In this document: positions 49,957 through 58,637 of the stretch, in pieces
Position numbering within the stretch: position 1 is the first letter of the stretch
How the letters are laid out: each line of letters starts with the position of its first letter
Source: Bacillota bacterium
Lineage (GTDB): Bacteria > Bacillota > Clostridia > Lachnospirales > Lachnospiraceae
Length of the DNA stretch: 64,000 nt
Direction of reading: 5' to 3'
NCBI GenBank assembly: GCA_023439505.1
Contig: JAEXNR010000001.1
Location: forward strand, 62,001 to 126,000
Notes under the pieces: generated by a model
Database searches by the model: none
The model's input: only the letters and a program-made list of their open reading frames with translations
Told to the model about the DNA's origin: nothing
Program-made: the position numbers and the translations under genes

Positions 49957-51018
49957 ATGAGTAATACGATGGATAATCAGGATCAGACACATCAAAGACG
50001 CGTACGATATAAAGGCACACATCCCAGAAAGTTCAATGAGAAATATAAGGAATTGCAGCCGGAGAAATATTCGCAAACCATTGAGAAGGTAATTCAAAAG
50101 GGAAATACTCCTGCAGGCATGCATCGCTCTATTTGCGTGAATGAAATACTGGAATTTCTGCAGATTAAGCCCGGACAAATCGGATTGGATGCAACGCTTG
50201 GCTTTGGCGGACATACAAGTGAAATGTTGAAATGCCTGGACTTTAAGGGACATCTGTATGCGCTGGATGTAGATCCCATTGAATTGCCCCGTACCAGAGA
50301 ACGGCTGGCAAATTCCGGTTATGGTCCCGAGATACTGACCATCAGACAGATGAATTTCTCCGACATAGATGAAGTTACAAAGGAATCGGGTCCGCTAAAT
50401 TTTGTACTGGCAGACCTGGGCGTTTCTTCCATGCAGATCGATAACCCGGAAAGAGGGTTTTCCTTTAAAACTGAAGGTCCGCTGGACTTACGTCTAAATC
50501 CCGAGAAAGGAATCTCTGCCGCTGAACGTCTAAAGAAAATATCCCAGGCTGAGTTACAGGGCATGTTAACAGAAAATTCGGACGAACCTTACGCGGATAA
50601 GATCTCCCGGGCCATTATTTCCGAGACCAGAAAAGGCCGCGATATCGCTACAACAACCAGTCTCCGGCAAATCATCGCACAAGCCCTGAACTTCCTGCCC
50701 TTAAGTATCCGCAACGACGAAATAACCAAATCCTGCAGACGCTGTTTTCAGGCATTACGAATTGATGTGAATCATGAGTTTGAAGTATTATATGATTTTT
50801 TGGAAAAGCTGCCTTTGGTTCTGGCAGAAGGCGGACGTGTGGCAATTCTTTCTTTTCATTCGGGAGAAGATCGACTTGTAAAGAAGTCCTTCCAGCGTTT
50901 TTACAGAGAGGGCATCTATAAAGAAATCTCACCGGATGCCATTCGTCCCTCCGCCGAGGAATGTAACTCCAACAGCCGTGCCCGCTCCGCAAAACTGCGT
51001 TGGGCAATCAAAGCGTAA
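49957..51018 (+). CDS. RsmH-like methyltransferase, stand-alone paralogue
   Basis: This 353-residue protein belongs to the RsmH/MraW family (16S rRNA C1402 N4-methyltransferase). It shows the SAM-binding GLDATLGFGGHTSEML, LYALDVDPIEL, VLADLGVSSMQIDNPERGFSF and the C-terminal LSFHSGEDRLVKKSFQ. A basic N-terminal extension of about 50 residues (RRVRYKGTHPRKFNEKYKEL) precedes the usual start of the fold. The normal rsmH sits at the head of the division and cell wall cluster; here neither ftsL nor any other dcw gene is nearby. The family's insert domain is shortened and divergent. It may be a second RsmH with a different RNA target. RBS ACGGAGGAACA before the ATG. Confidence 0.88.
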   Translation: MSNTMDNQDQTHQRRVRYKGTHPRKFNEKYKELQPEKYSQTIEKVIQKGNTPAGMHRSICVNEILEFLQIKPGQIGLDATLGFGGHTSEMLKCLDFKGHLYALDVDPIELPRTRERLANSGYGPEILTIRQMNFSDIDEVTKESGPLNFVLADLGVSSMQIDNPERGFSFKTEGPLDLRLNPEKGISAAERLKKISQAELQGMLTENSDEPYADKISRAIISETRKGRDIATTTSLRQIIAQALNFLPLSIRNDEITKSCRRCFQALRIDVNHEFEVLYDFLEKLPLVLAEGGRVAILSFHSGEDRLVKKSFQRFYREGIYKEISPDAIRPSAEECNSNSRARSAKLRWAIKA

Positions 51019-51068
51019 TATGGCATCAAGCTGTATCGGCAGGCCATTCCTATTGTCTTAAAATGAAC

Positions 51069-51105
51069 TATCACCCGGTGTAAAAAAACTTAACACCGGG
51101 TGATA
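51069..51105. terminator. Hairpin between convergent rsmH-like and GH2 genes
   Basis: A perfect 13-bp stem (TATCACCCGGTGT / ACACCGGGTGATA) has an 11-nt loop containing a run of seven A or T. Neither flank has a real T-tract. It probably ends both convergent transcripts, though less cleanly than a classical terminator. Confidence 0.6.
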
Positions 51106-51135
51106 TCTATTCTCACGAGCCATTCAGCCTGTATT

Positions 51136-52869
51136 CTATGTTCTTGTCGTATTTACACCGCAGGTAATGTCCCTGATTTTATCCAAATCAACCTTAGGTT
51201 TTCGGTCATACGTCAGTAATCCGTTCACTTCCTGCTCCACATCCGTTAACTGCGTATAGCAAAATCCTTGCACATGCGCGGAATGAATCAGAGGTGTAAC
51301 CACCTCATGATATTTCTGCAGAAAATCCGATTCAGACAGGGCATTGGAATATCCCCATCCCTTAGCACCATCACAGGGAAACGATATCCCACCGAATTCA
51401 CTTACAATAATCGGTTCCTGATGATAATTATCACCGGCTACATATAATGGTCTTCCGGCGGGCTGATCGCCTAATATTTGGGCGATTGTTCCGTACCGTC
51501 TTGTTAAAACGGATTCCTTTGATTCATAATCATGAATGGTCAGTATGTCGCTATTTACATGCTCCCATCCGTCATTATCACTGATCGGACGTGTTGCATC
51601 CAGGGATTTTGTAACAGAATAAAGCGCTCTGCAGAAATTCTGCTGTTCCTGATTAGAAGTGATCTCCAATACCCCCCAGGACTCATTTAATGGAGTCCAA
51701 ACAACAATACAAGGGTGATTGTAATCTCTAATCACAGTATCTGTCCATTCTTTCATCATATCGGTGGCAAGCCGTCTTGAGTATGTATATCCGGAGCCAA
51801 TTTCTCCCCAGACCAGAAATCCCAGACGGTCTGCATGGTATAGATATCTTGGGTCTTCTACCTTCTGATGTTTTCGCGCCCCATTAAACCCCATCTGTTT
51901 TGCAAGTACAATGTCCTTAATAAATGCATCATCCGAAGGTGCGGTCAATCCTCCCTCTGGCCAATACCCTTGATCCAGAATTAATTTTTGATAATACGGT
52001 CTGTTATTTAAAAGGAATCTGCCATTTTCAATGGATACCTTGCGCATACCAAAATAAGAGCAGACGGTGTCTTGTATCTTTTCCTTCTCATTCAACGTAA
52101 ACTCCACATCAAACAGCCTGGGCCTCTCCGGGGTCCAGGATAAATCTTCTACAACATTCCAGCACCCCAGCACCGCTTCCTCCAACGTTATGACAAACGC
52201 ACCCTTTCTGCTTTGAGGATCTATCCTTGTATTGCTTACCAGCTTCCCCTCATATGTAATCTTAGTGGTGAATATATAATCACCTTTTTTCTCCAGCTCA
52301 TATTCGAATTTAACAGACTTTTCATCAAATAGAGGCGTAATGAATACTTGTCTGATATAATGCTCAGACACCGGTTCAAGCCATACACTTTGCCATATTC
52401 CCATGGTGGCGGTATAAAATATACTTTGTGATTCTTCCTTCCAGTATTGCTTTCCTCTCGGAATGTCAAGTTCCTGATGATAATCCATGACACATACCTT
52501 TATTTCATTGTCTCCCTCCAGCAGATGCTTTGTAATATCAACAGAAAAACTACTTTGTCCCCCTGTGTGACCCGTGACAAGCTGACAATTCAACCACACG
52601 TTGCATTCGTAGTCGACAGCTCCAAAATGCAATATCACGTTTTGTCCGGTCCATTCTTTGGGAACTGTAAAGTATCGGCGATACCAAACGGCTTCATGGA
52701 AATCTCTTCTGTCAATGCCTGATAATTTTGTTTCATATGCAAACGGTACGCAGATTGTCTGGTCAAACTGATCCTGATCAAAAGAAAACTCCCAGGATCC
52801 ATTTAACGTCATCCAGTCATTTCTTACAAATTGCGGTCGCGGATATTCTGCTCTTAATATTTCGTTCAT
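51136..52869 (-). CDS. Glycoside hydrolase family 2 enzyme
   Basis: This enzyme of about 577 residues has the GH2 order: a sugar-binding jelly-roll (LNGSWEFSFDQ, WYRRYFTVPKEW), an Ig-like domain and a TIM barrel. The acid/base Glu lies in WTPLNESWG (near residue 396) and the nucleophile Glu in IIVSEFGGI (near 488). It lacks the extra C-terminal domains of LacZ, so it resembles the shorter beta-glucuronidase/beta-galactosidase-like forms. It has no signal peptide. It is the last gene of the second glycan operon, 37 bp after the GH43 gene. The frame is open to ATG 52893; ATG 52869 follows GGGAG by about 7 nt and gives the usual MNEILRAEYPRPQ start. Confidence 0.9.
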   Translation of the reverse strand: MNEILRAEYPRPQFVRNDWMTLNGSWEFSFDQDQFDQTICVPFAYETKLSGIDRRDFHEAVWYRRYFTVPKEWTGQNVILHFGAVDYECNVWLNCQLVTGHTGGQSSFSVDITKHLLEGDNEIKVCVMDYHQELDIPRGKQYWKEESQSIFYTATMGIWQSVWLEPVSEHYIRQVFITPLFDEKSVKFEYELEKKGDYIFTTKITYEGKLVSNTRIDPQSRKGAFVITLEEAVLGCWNVVEDLSWTPERPRLFDVEFTLNEKEKIQDTVCSYFGMRKVSIENGRFLLNNRPYYQKLILDQGYWPEGGLTAPSDDAFIKDIVLAKQMGFNGARKHQKVEDPRYLYHADRLGFLVWGEIGSGYTYSRRLATDMMKEWTDTVIRDYNHPCIVVWTPLNESWGVLEITSNQEQQNFCRALYSVTKSLDATRPISDNDGWEHVNSDILTIHDYESKESVLTRRYGTIAQILGDQPAGRPLYVAGDNYHQEPIIVSEFGGISFPCDGAKGWGYSNALSESDFLQKYHEVVTPLIHSAHVQGFCYTQLTDVEQEVNGLLTYDRKPKVDLDKIRDITCGVNTTRT

Positions 52870-52905
52870 TTCTTCTCTCCCAACTTCCCTCATATGTCTT
52901 CCACT

Positions 52906-55092
52906 TTATTCTTTGCTCTCATGGATTGATAATTTCTCTGTATAAATCAGGCTGTTCTGTGCCCATATTCCACTGCATCCATGGGTAAAAGGTACCGGAT
53001 CTCTTACTATCAGCCTGGGTTCCTGCTCTGCCGCTACCCAGACACGAATCATATCATCGCAAATGTCGGCATGAAGTTCACAGGATTGGCCTTTATGATA
53101 TTCGAAAGGTGCACAGGCAAGAATTTGTCTGTTGTAGCTATGTCGGGTAATCTCTATACTCTTTTCTGAAATGCTTACAGAATATCCCTTAAAAAAATCA
53201 AGCCCAAGTTTCTTATCTGCTCCTTCCCCTCCTTCTGACGGCTCAGTAACACGGAGCAATATTCCTGCCTTACTCTCCTGATCCATAAACTCAGGCTTGA
53301 TAATTGCACTTACCTTATAATTATGCCATGTAGATTTTCCGCTCAGGATTTTCCCATAAGGACCGGTAAGATCAGTTGGTTCCGGACCATCATAATAAAA
53401 GTCCTCATCGGCTGAAACCAGACTGATTTTGTTGATTACCATTTCCCCCAGACTTCCATCAATTTCCAAGGAATGTTCTCCGGCGGATAACGAAATATGA
53501 TAAACTGTCATCCCCTCTTTTCCATTCCAGGTGCCTATTTTTATCCTATCAACAAAGAGTTCCGCTTCTGATCTGCTCTCGGACACCTGGTTGGTGAGGT
53601 ATAAGGAATACTTCGCATCCTTAGGAATTAACAGCCGATACTCTGCTGTCTGGTCCTTGGCCAATCGGATGCTTCCATTCTTCATCGCCTGATAGGTTCC
53701 AGAGCCAAACACGGGGTAAAAAGGGCAGTCCGGCGCCAGCACTGCAGTCTTTGCAGCTTCCTCCTGGGTGCTTTTTGTAACTGCGGTATACCCGCATCCT
53801 ATCCCCTGGCCCTGAGAAAAGTATCCCAAACTGATCGTCGTAAATTCCAGATGCTCCATCTCCATTTGAAGTCTGTTATCGATGAAGATGAAAACTTTGC
53901 TGTCTTTATTGCACTCCATCCGAATGCAATGAAGCGTATCAAATTGATAATCCTCCGGCAATTTTGCCTCTTGCATCGGTTTTGCGTCTTCCCCCATCCT
54001 ATCCCACAATTGGACCCGGTATGCTTCCTGGTCAAAGGTCAGTCTATAGTCCACCGTATCGCTTTTACCGACAATGATTCCAGTCTGCCCCAAAAAATTA
54101 CTCTCCGGAAGTATAATATGAAACTCTGCGGTAAAACCACAGGAAAATTGATTTTTTGTAAGAGCAAGAAATCTTTCTGCCCTACTATAATACACATGAT
54201 TGCCACAAGTCCAGTTGCCCTCGGGGAAGTGCCATTGAAGTTCCGTGGCACCATACGAGGGAAACGAATAATCCGGCATTGATGGTCCTGGCTGACAGGT
54301 ACGTGTAGGGCCTATGATCTGGGTCACATGATCCGACCATAATTGACGATCGATATCCAGATCTCTGCTTAGGTCCTCATTCATGTTATGATAGACAATA
54401 TAATGCGATACCAGATCCGGTCCCAGAACCGTACTGCTATGCCCCAGTCCCACAACCTCGCCCTGCGTATGAACGATGAGCGGATTATAGGCATCTTCCA
54501 GATAACCGGTCAGGGGATGCTTGCTCCAGGCGGCATTAATCCGGTACCCCCGGCTTAGGTAATGATTTCCTGTGTATGTCATGTAATAAATGCCTCTTCG
54601 CTTATAGATGAATGGACCTTCTGTCCAGCCATTCATTGTTACCCCTGTTAAAACAGGTTCTCCCGGTTGTGTAGGCGACTTCATCTCACATCCCCAGATG
54701 CCTTCTTCACCGGCCCAATAAAAATACCATTTTCCATCATCATCAATAAAGACAGAGCCATCAATTGCATGATGAATATTATCACTGATCTTTTTAAATG
54801 GTCCGGTAGGAGAATCGCTTGCCAGAACATAATGGCCAAAACCGGAGGGCGAGGTATACAGATAGAACTTTCCATTGGAATAAGTAACTTCAGGTGCAAA
54901 GGGTACCAATTCAGGAAATTCTTTTGCATCGATTGCAGGTCCTTCCAATTCCCAATCCACGAGATCTGCAGAACTCCAGCAACGGATATCAGGGTTCGTA
55001 CAGTAAAGGTAATACCTCCCGTTATGCCTTAATACAAATGGATCAGCAAAGTCTCCCTTCACCGCAATCGGATTTTGATACGTTTTTCTCAT
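52906..55092 (-). CDS. Glycoside hydrolase family 43 enzyme with accessory domains
   Basis: This is a 728-residue protein. The N-terminal five-bladed propeller shows the three GH43 acids: Asp17 (GDFADPF), Asp near 110 (AIDGSVF) and Glu near 160 (GWTEGPF). The following regions (about 290-430, 460-560 and 580-728) look like beta-sandwich accessory domains, one with a carbohydrate-binding style (YSLYLTNQVSESRSEAELFVDRIKIGTWNGKEG). No signal peptide is seen, so the enzyme is intracellular. GH43 enzymes split arabinose, xylose or galactose linkages; I cannot tell which. RBS AAGGAGG before the ATG. It is encoded between the permeases and the GH2 gene. Confidence 0.92.
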   Translation of the reverse strand: MRKTYQNPIAVKGDFADPFVLRHNGRYYLYCTNPDIRCWSSADLVDWELEGPAIDAKEFPELVPFAPEVTYSNGKFYLYTSPSGFGHYVLASDSPTGPFKKISDNIHHAIDGSVFIDDDGKWYFYWAGEEGIWGCEMKSPTQPGEPVLTGVTMNGWTEGPFIYKRRGIYYMTYTGNHYLSRGYRINAAWSKHPLTGYLEDAYNPLIVHTQGEVVGLGHSSTVLGPDLVSHYIVYHNMNEDLSRDLDIDRQLWSDHVTQIIGPTRTCQPGPSMPDYSFPSYGATELQWHFPEGNWTCGNHVYYSRAERFLALTKNQFSCGFTAEFHIILPESNFLGQTGIIVGKSDTVDYRLTFDQEAYRVQLWDRMGEDAKPMQEAKLPEDYQFDTLHCIRMECNKDSKVFIFIDNRLQMEMEHLEFTTISLGYFSQGQGIGCGYTAVTKSTQEEAAKTAVLAPDCPFYPVFGSGTYQAMKNGSIRLAKDQTAEYRLLIPKDAKYSLYLTNQVSESRSEAELFVDRIKIGTWNGKEGMTVYHISLSAGEHSLEIDGSLGEMVINKISLVSADEDFYYDGPEPTDLTGPYGKILSGKSTWHNYKVSAIIKPEFMDQESKAGILLRVTEPSEGGEGADKKLGLDFFKGYSVSISEKSIEITRHSYNRQILACAPFEYHKGQSCELHADICDDMIRVWVAAEQEPRLIVRDPVPFTHGCSGIWAQNSLIYTEKLSIHESKE

Positions 55093-55104
55093 AATTTTGC
55101 CTCC

Positions 55105-55947
55105 TTATCCTTTCAACCCTGTCATCGCAAAGGATTCTGTAAAATACTTTTGACAGATAATAAACAATGTCAAAACCGGCAAAACAGCAATTAATGATGC
55201 CGCCATGATTAGAGGGATATCCGTCTGTGTTTCATGATAGGAGTTCAACATGGCAATCACGACTTGAACGGTTTGCTTCTTCGCATCGTTGATAAAAATC
55301 ATCGGTCCAAAATAATCATTCCATGTAGCCATAAAAATCATGATAATATTGCTGACAATTGCCGGCTTGCAAAGTGGCAAAAACACCCGGTAGTAGATTT
55401 TGAAATAGCTGCAGCCATCAATCTTTGCCGCCTCCACCAGTTCCGTTGGTAATCCGGTCATATATTGACGCAGAAAAAACATCATTGATACGTTTCCCAA
55501 GGTTCCGGGAATAATCAAAGGCAGCAATGTATTGATCCACTTTATCCTGGTATAGATGATATATTGGGGAACAAGTAAAACAACAAACGGGATCATCATT
55601 GATGACAATATACATAAAAACAATGCCTTTTTATAGGGAACCTCAAGTTTCGCAAAGGCAAAAGCTGACAGAGTGGAGGAAAATGTTCCAAAGAACACAA
55701 CACAGAAGGACACAATCGCACTATTCTTCAGGCCATGCAGCAATTTTGCATTTTTCCAAATCTCAACATAGTTATTCCAATCCACCGGATGCGGGATCCA
55801 TTTTGGTGGAATTTGATATACGGACATTGCTTCCTTCAAGGAAGTGGATAACATCCAGAGAAACGGAATAATCATGGTAAATGCACCGGCTAGCAGGAGT
55901 ATAAAAACCAACGGCCGGATAATGTTTGTTTTCTTTTGATTGTGCAT
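55105..55947 (-). CDS. Carbohydrate ABC transporter permease, MalG type
   Basis: This 280-residue CUT1 permease has about six transmembrane segments and the EAA loop VEAAKIDGCSYFKIYYRVFLPLCKP. It starts 3 bp after the stop of the MalF-type permease, with which it forms a channel. RBS GAAGGAG lies before the ATG. No ATPase gene lies in this operon, as is common for systems that share one ATPase. Confidence 0.94.
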   Translation of the reverse strand: MHNQKKTNIIRPLVFILLLAGAFTMIIPFLWMLSTSLKEAMSVYQIPPKWIPHPVDWNNYVEIWKNAKLLHGLKNSAIVSFCVVFFGTFSSTLSAFAFAKLEVPYKKALFLCILSSMMIPFVVLLVPQYIIYTRIKWINTLLPLIIPGTLGNVSMMFFLRQYMTGLPTELVEAAKIDGCSYFKIYYRVFLPLCKPAIVSNIIMIFMATWNDYFGPMIFINDAKKQTVQVVIAMLNSYHETQTDIPLIMAASLIAVLPVLTLFIICQKYFTESFAMTGLKG

Positions 55948-55950
55948 ATA

Positions 55951-56841
55951 TTATTCTCCTTCATAGACCCACTTATTTGAAATTCTGAATTGAAGCAGCG
56001 TCAGAATTAAAATCATCAGACCAAACACAAGGGCAGCCGCACAAGCATAACCCATCTGACTATAATGAAAGGCTTTCTGCCAGATATAATAAATTACTGT
56101 TGCCACACCGTAATTGCGGCCGCCGTCCGTTGTGAACAAATCAACTTCGACAAATGTTTGAAGAGAACCTATCATGTTCACCGTTACCAGATAGAAAATT
56201 ACCGGTGTAAGTAAGGGTAATGTAATTTTTCTAAATTGCTGGGAAGCATTAGCGCCATCTATCCTGGCAGCTTCAAAATACGCAGCCGGAAGATTTTTTA
56301 GACTCGCCAGAAAATATATGGAGGTTATACCAATCATCTTCCACGAGATCAGAATAACGATCATTCTTCTCGTCCAGACGGGATCATTCAACCAGTTCGG
56401 TCCTTTGATACCAAAAAAGCCCAGTGCCTGATTTACCAAACCAAACTCTGAGTTAAACAGCCATTTCCACAATAGGACCAAGGCTACAATCGAAGTAATA
56501 TACGGCAAATAGTACAGTACGCGGAAAACTTTATTTCCTTTAATATTCTTGTTACAGGCCATTGCAAACAGCAGACCCAGCGTCATATAAACAGGAATCG
56601 GCAATAGCATATAAATGGTATTTCTTACAGCAATCCAGAATTTAACGTCCTGAAACAGTTCAATAAAGTTCTTTATTCCAATAAATGATTTATTACGCAC
56701 CAGTACATTCCAGTCTGTGGCGGCTGCAAACCCGCACAAACATAAGGGTATGAAAAAGAAACATATAAATTGGAGTAAAGAGGGCAGCACAAATATCAAT
56801 CCTGCAATTTTTTCGTTACGTTTAAGACTCTTTTTAAACAT
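55951..56841 (-). CDS. Carbohydrate ABC transporter permease, MalF type
   Basis: This permease has about six transmembrane segments and the EAA loop YFEAARIDGANASQQFRKITLPLLTP. The frame is open to 56868. The ATG at 56841 (MFKKSLKRNEK) has AGGAG 12 nt upstream and gives the typical basic N-terminus; the upstream ATGs have no site. It follows the binding-protein gene after a small hairpin. Confidence 0.92.
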   Translation of the reverse strand: MFKKSLKRNEKIAGLIFVLPSLLQFICFFFIPLCLCGFAAATDWNVLVRNKSFIGIKNFIELFQDVKFWIAVRNTIYMLLPIPVYMTLGLLFAMACNKNIKGNKVFRVLYYLPYITSIVALVLLWKWLFNSEFGLVNQALGFFGIKGPNWLNDPVWTRRMIVILISWKMIGITSIYFLASLKNLPAAYFEAARIDGANASQQFRKITLPLLTPVIFYLVTVNMIGSLQTFVEVDLFTTDGGRNYGVATVIYYIWQKAFHYSQMGYACAAALVFGLMILILTLLQFRISNKWVYEGE

Positions 56842-56929
56842 ATGGCAATTAAACTCCTGTATCATCATAATAGTTTAGCCAATCAGGCCTTTCGGTTTAC
56901 AGTTTTCAGGATAATATAGCTTTCTTTAC

Positions 56930-56961
56930 GGGCTGTCAGAACTAATTGTTTCCAACAGCCC
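56930..56961 (-). promoter_or_regulatory. Hairpin between binding-protein and permease genes
   Basis: The stem GGGCTGT / ACAGCCC (56930-56936, 56955-56961) has an 18-nt loop that can pair further (GAAC / GTTTC). There is no T-tract on the minus strand. It resembles the hairpins at the same position of the other two transporters. Confidence 0.55.
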
Positions 56962-56968
56962 TATCCTT

Positions 56969-58333
56969 TTACTTCTTCAAAGCCTTCTGCTGTTCAATAC
57001 TTTTATTAAGCAAGGATTGAACGGTATCAGCCATAGACTCACAGTAATCTTTCGCACTTATTTCACCGTTAAACACTGACTCCGCACCTGAATTAAACTC
57101 ACTCCACCACTCCTGATTAAAGGTTTTTGACTGAGTTGCCAGACGCCCGTAATCGTCAAGTACATTTAAGAAAGCCTTCTTATTGGCAGGAGCTTTGTCC
57201 ATCTTCATATATTCTCCATATGCCATATCCTTCAAGGTAGGTACAGACATACCGGTTGTATAACTTGTACGCTGCGCATCTTGATTAAAAGCAAGGAATG
57301 CTGCCAGGTCACATGCCGCCTGAACATTTTTACTGGAAGGCGCCACTGCCAGACCGGCACTGCCAAACCAAATCGCCTTATTTCCTGTATTGGGACTCAC
57401 CGGCCAATCCATCAGATCCCAAGCAAAATCACAGTTATTCCATAAATCAGCAGTAGCCCATGATCCAACGCCCATCATGCCAAGTTTTCCCTGCATAAAG
57501 CGGTCATAGCTGCTTAACGAGGATTCTTCTGCGGAAGATGGCGCTACTTTATATTTGCAGCGAAGATCGGCAACATACTGGAAGGCTTCTTCAAATTTTG
57601 GTTCAGTAAATGCAACTTTTGTCAGGGATGGATCCAGCCAATCGGCACCATTTGACCATACTGCCGACTCCATGGAATACATGGAGGTACCATAAACATC
57701 ACCTTTTGTCAGCTTCTTTGCTGCTTCCAAATAATCATTCCAATCCCATGGAGCATCTTCTGTCGGAGGTGTAACCCCTGCAGCCTCGAACAAATCCTTA
57801 TTATATACAACAGAAAAAGCACTTACATCTTTGGGCAACGCATAAATCGGCCCATTGCCTAATCCGTTTCCATCATATTTGTAAATATTAATTGCGTTAT
57901 CCCATACATTGCTTACATCGAATATGTCATTATTATTCACATAAGCGGTAAGATCATATAAATTACCGGTTGCTGCATACTTCATCACATAATCAACACC
58001 ACAGTAAAATACATCAGGCTGATCATCAGCAGCTATCATATTCTGCAGCTTTGTATCGTAATCACCATTTGGAACCACTATGTACTCGACGGTTATATTC
58101 TTGTGCTGTTCTTCAAATTGATCAATCATGGCCTGAAATGTTGCGACCTCCGCGTCATTTCCCCAACCCATGAACTTTAATTTGATCGGTTCTTCTCCAT
58201 CCGCTTTCGTGCTCTGTTTTTGATCAGCGCCCTGATTTCCCTGATTTGACGAAGTATCATTCGTTTTTTTACATCCTGCTAATCCTATCACTGCAACTGC
58301 AAGTAAAAAAATCATCAATAATCTTAATTTCAT
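56969..58333 (-). CDS. Extracellular sugar-binding lipoprotein, family 1
   Basis: This 454-residue binding protein has a lipobox (GLAGC, Cys20) and a Gln/Asn/Lys-rich linker. The mature domain is MalE-like (IKLKFMGWGNDAEVATFQAMIDQFEEQH, DVSAFSVVYNKDLFEAAGVTPP, MMGVGSWATADLW). It captures an oligosaccharide for the two permeases downstream. It is the first gene of the GH43/GH2 operon and starts behind GGAGG. The promoter region upstream holds palindromes shared with the divergent ArsR-type regulator gene. Confidence 0.94.
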   Translation of the reverse strand: MKLRLLMIFLLAVAVIGLAGCKKTNDTSSNQGNQGADQKQSTKADGEEPIKLKFMGWGNDAEVATFQAMIDQFEEQHKNITVEYIVVPNGDYDTKLQNMIAADDQPDVFYCGVDYVMKYAATGNLYDLTAYVNNNDIFDVSNVWDNAINIYKYDGNGLGNGPIYALPKDVSAFSVVYNKDLFEAAGVTPPTEDAPWDWNDYLEAAKKLTKGDVYGTSMYSMESAVWSNGADWLDPSLTKVAFTEPKFEEAFQYVADLRCKYKVAPSSAEESSLSSYDRFMQGKLGMMGVGSWATADLWNNCDFAWDLMDWPVSPNTGNKAIWFGSAGLAVAPSSKNVQAACDLAAFLAFNQDAQRTSYTTGMSVPTLKDMAYGEYMKMDKAPANKKAFLNVLDDYGRLATQSKTFNQEWWSEFNSGAESVFNGEISAKDYCESMADTVQSLLNKSIEQQKALKK

Positions 58334-58365
58334 AAAGAGCCTCCCTCTATTATCTTATTAATTAA

Positions 58366-58380
58366 AACAATATTAATGTT
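58366..58380. promoter_or_regulatory. Operator candidate O1 at the GH43/GH2 operon promoter
   Basis: AACAATATTAATGTT differs from the perfect palindrome found upstream of the regulator gene at one position. It lies about 33 bp before the start codon of the binding-protein gene, within or just after the likely promoter. Confidence 0.6.
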
Positions 58381-58534
58381 ACAATTCGTAATATTTCTTC
58401 TATGTTTCCTTTCTTGTCAAGATATTTTATAACATATATATTGTTTCTTTTCAATCAAATATTATCATTTATATACATATATGTCAATAGACAAATATGT
58501 AATTCTTGTTTTTTGTGCTTATTACCGCTTTTAA

Positions 58535-58624
58535 AACAATATTATTGTTATTATATAATATATTATTATTCATGGACATCATTTCATAATTGTGATATCA
58601 TTATTGTAAAACAGTATTATTGGA
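58535..58624 (+). promoter_or_regulatory. Operators O2 and O3 and promoter of the ArsR-type regulator gene
   Basis: O2, AACAATATTATTGTT (58535-58549), is a perfect 7-1-7 palindrome just upstream of the -10 TATAAT (58554-58559). O3, AACAGTATTATTGGA (58610-58624), matches at 12 of 15 positions and overlaps the ribosome-binding site. Occupation would block both transcription start and translation, so strong autoregulation is likely. The rest of the 303-bp divergent gap is AT-rich. Confidence 0.65.
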
Positions 58625-58637
58625 GGAATCGTATCGT

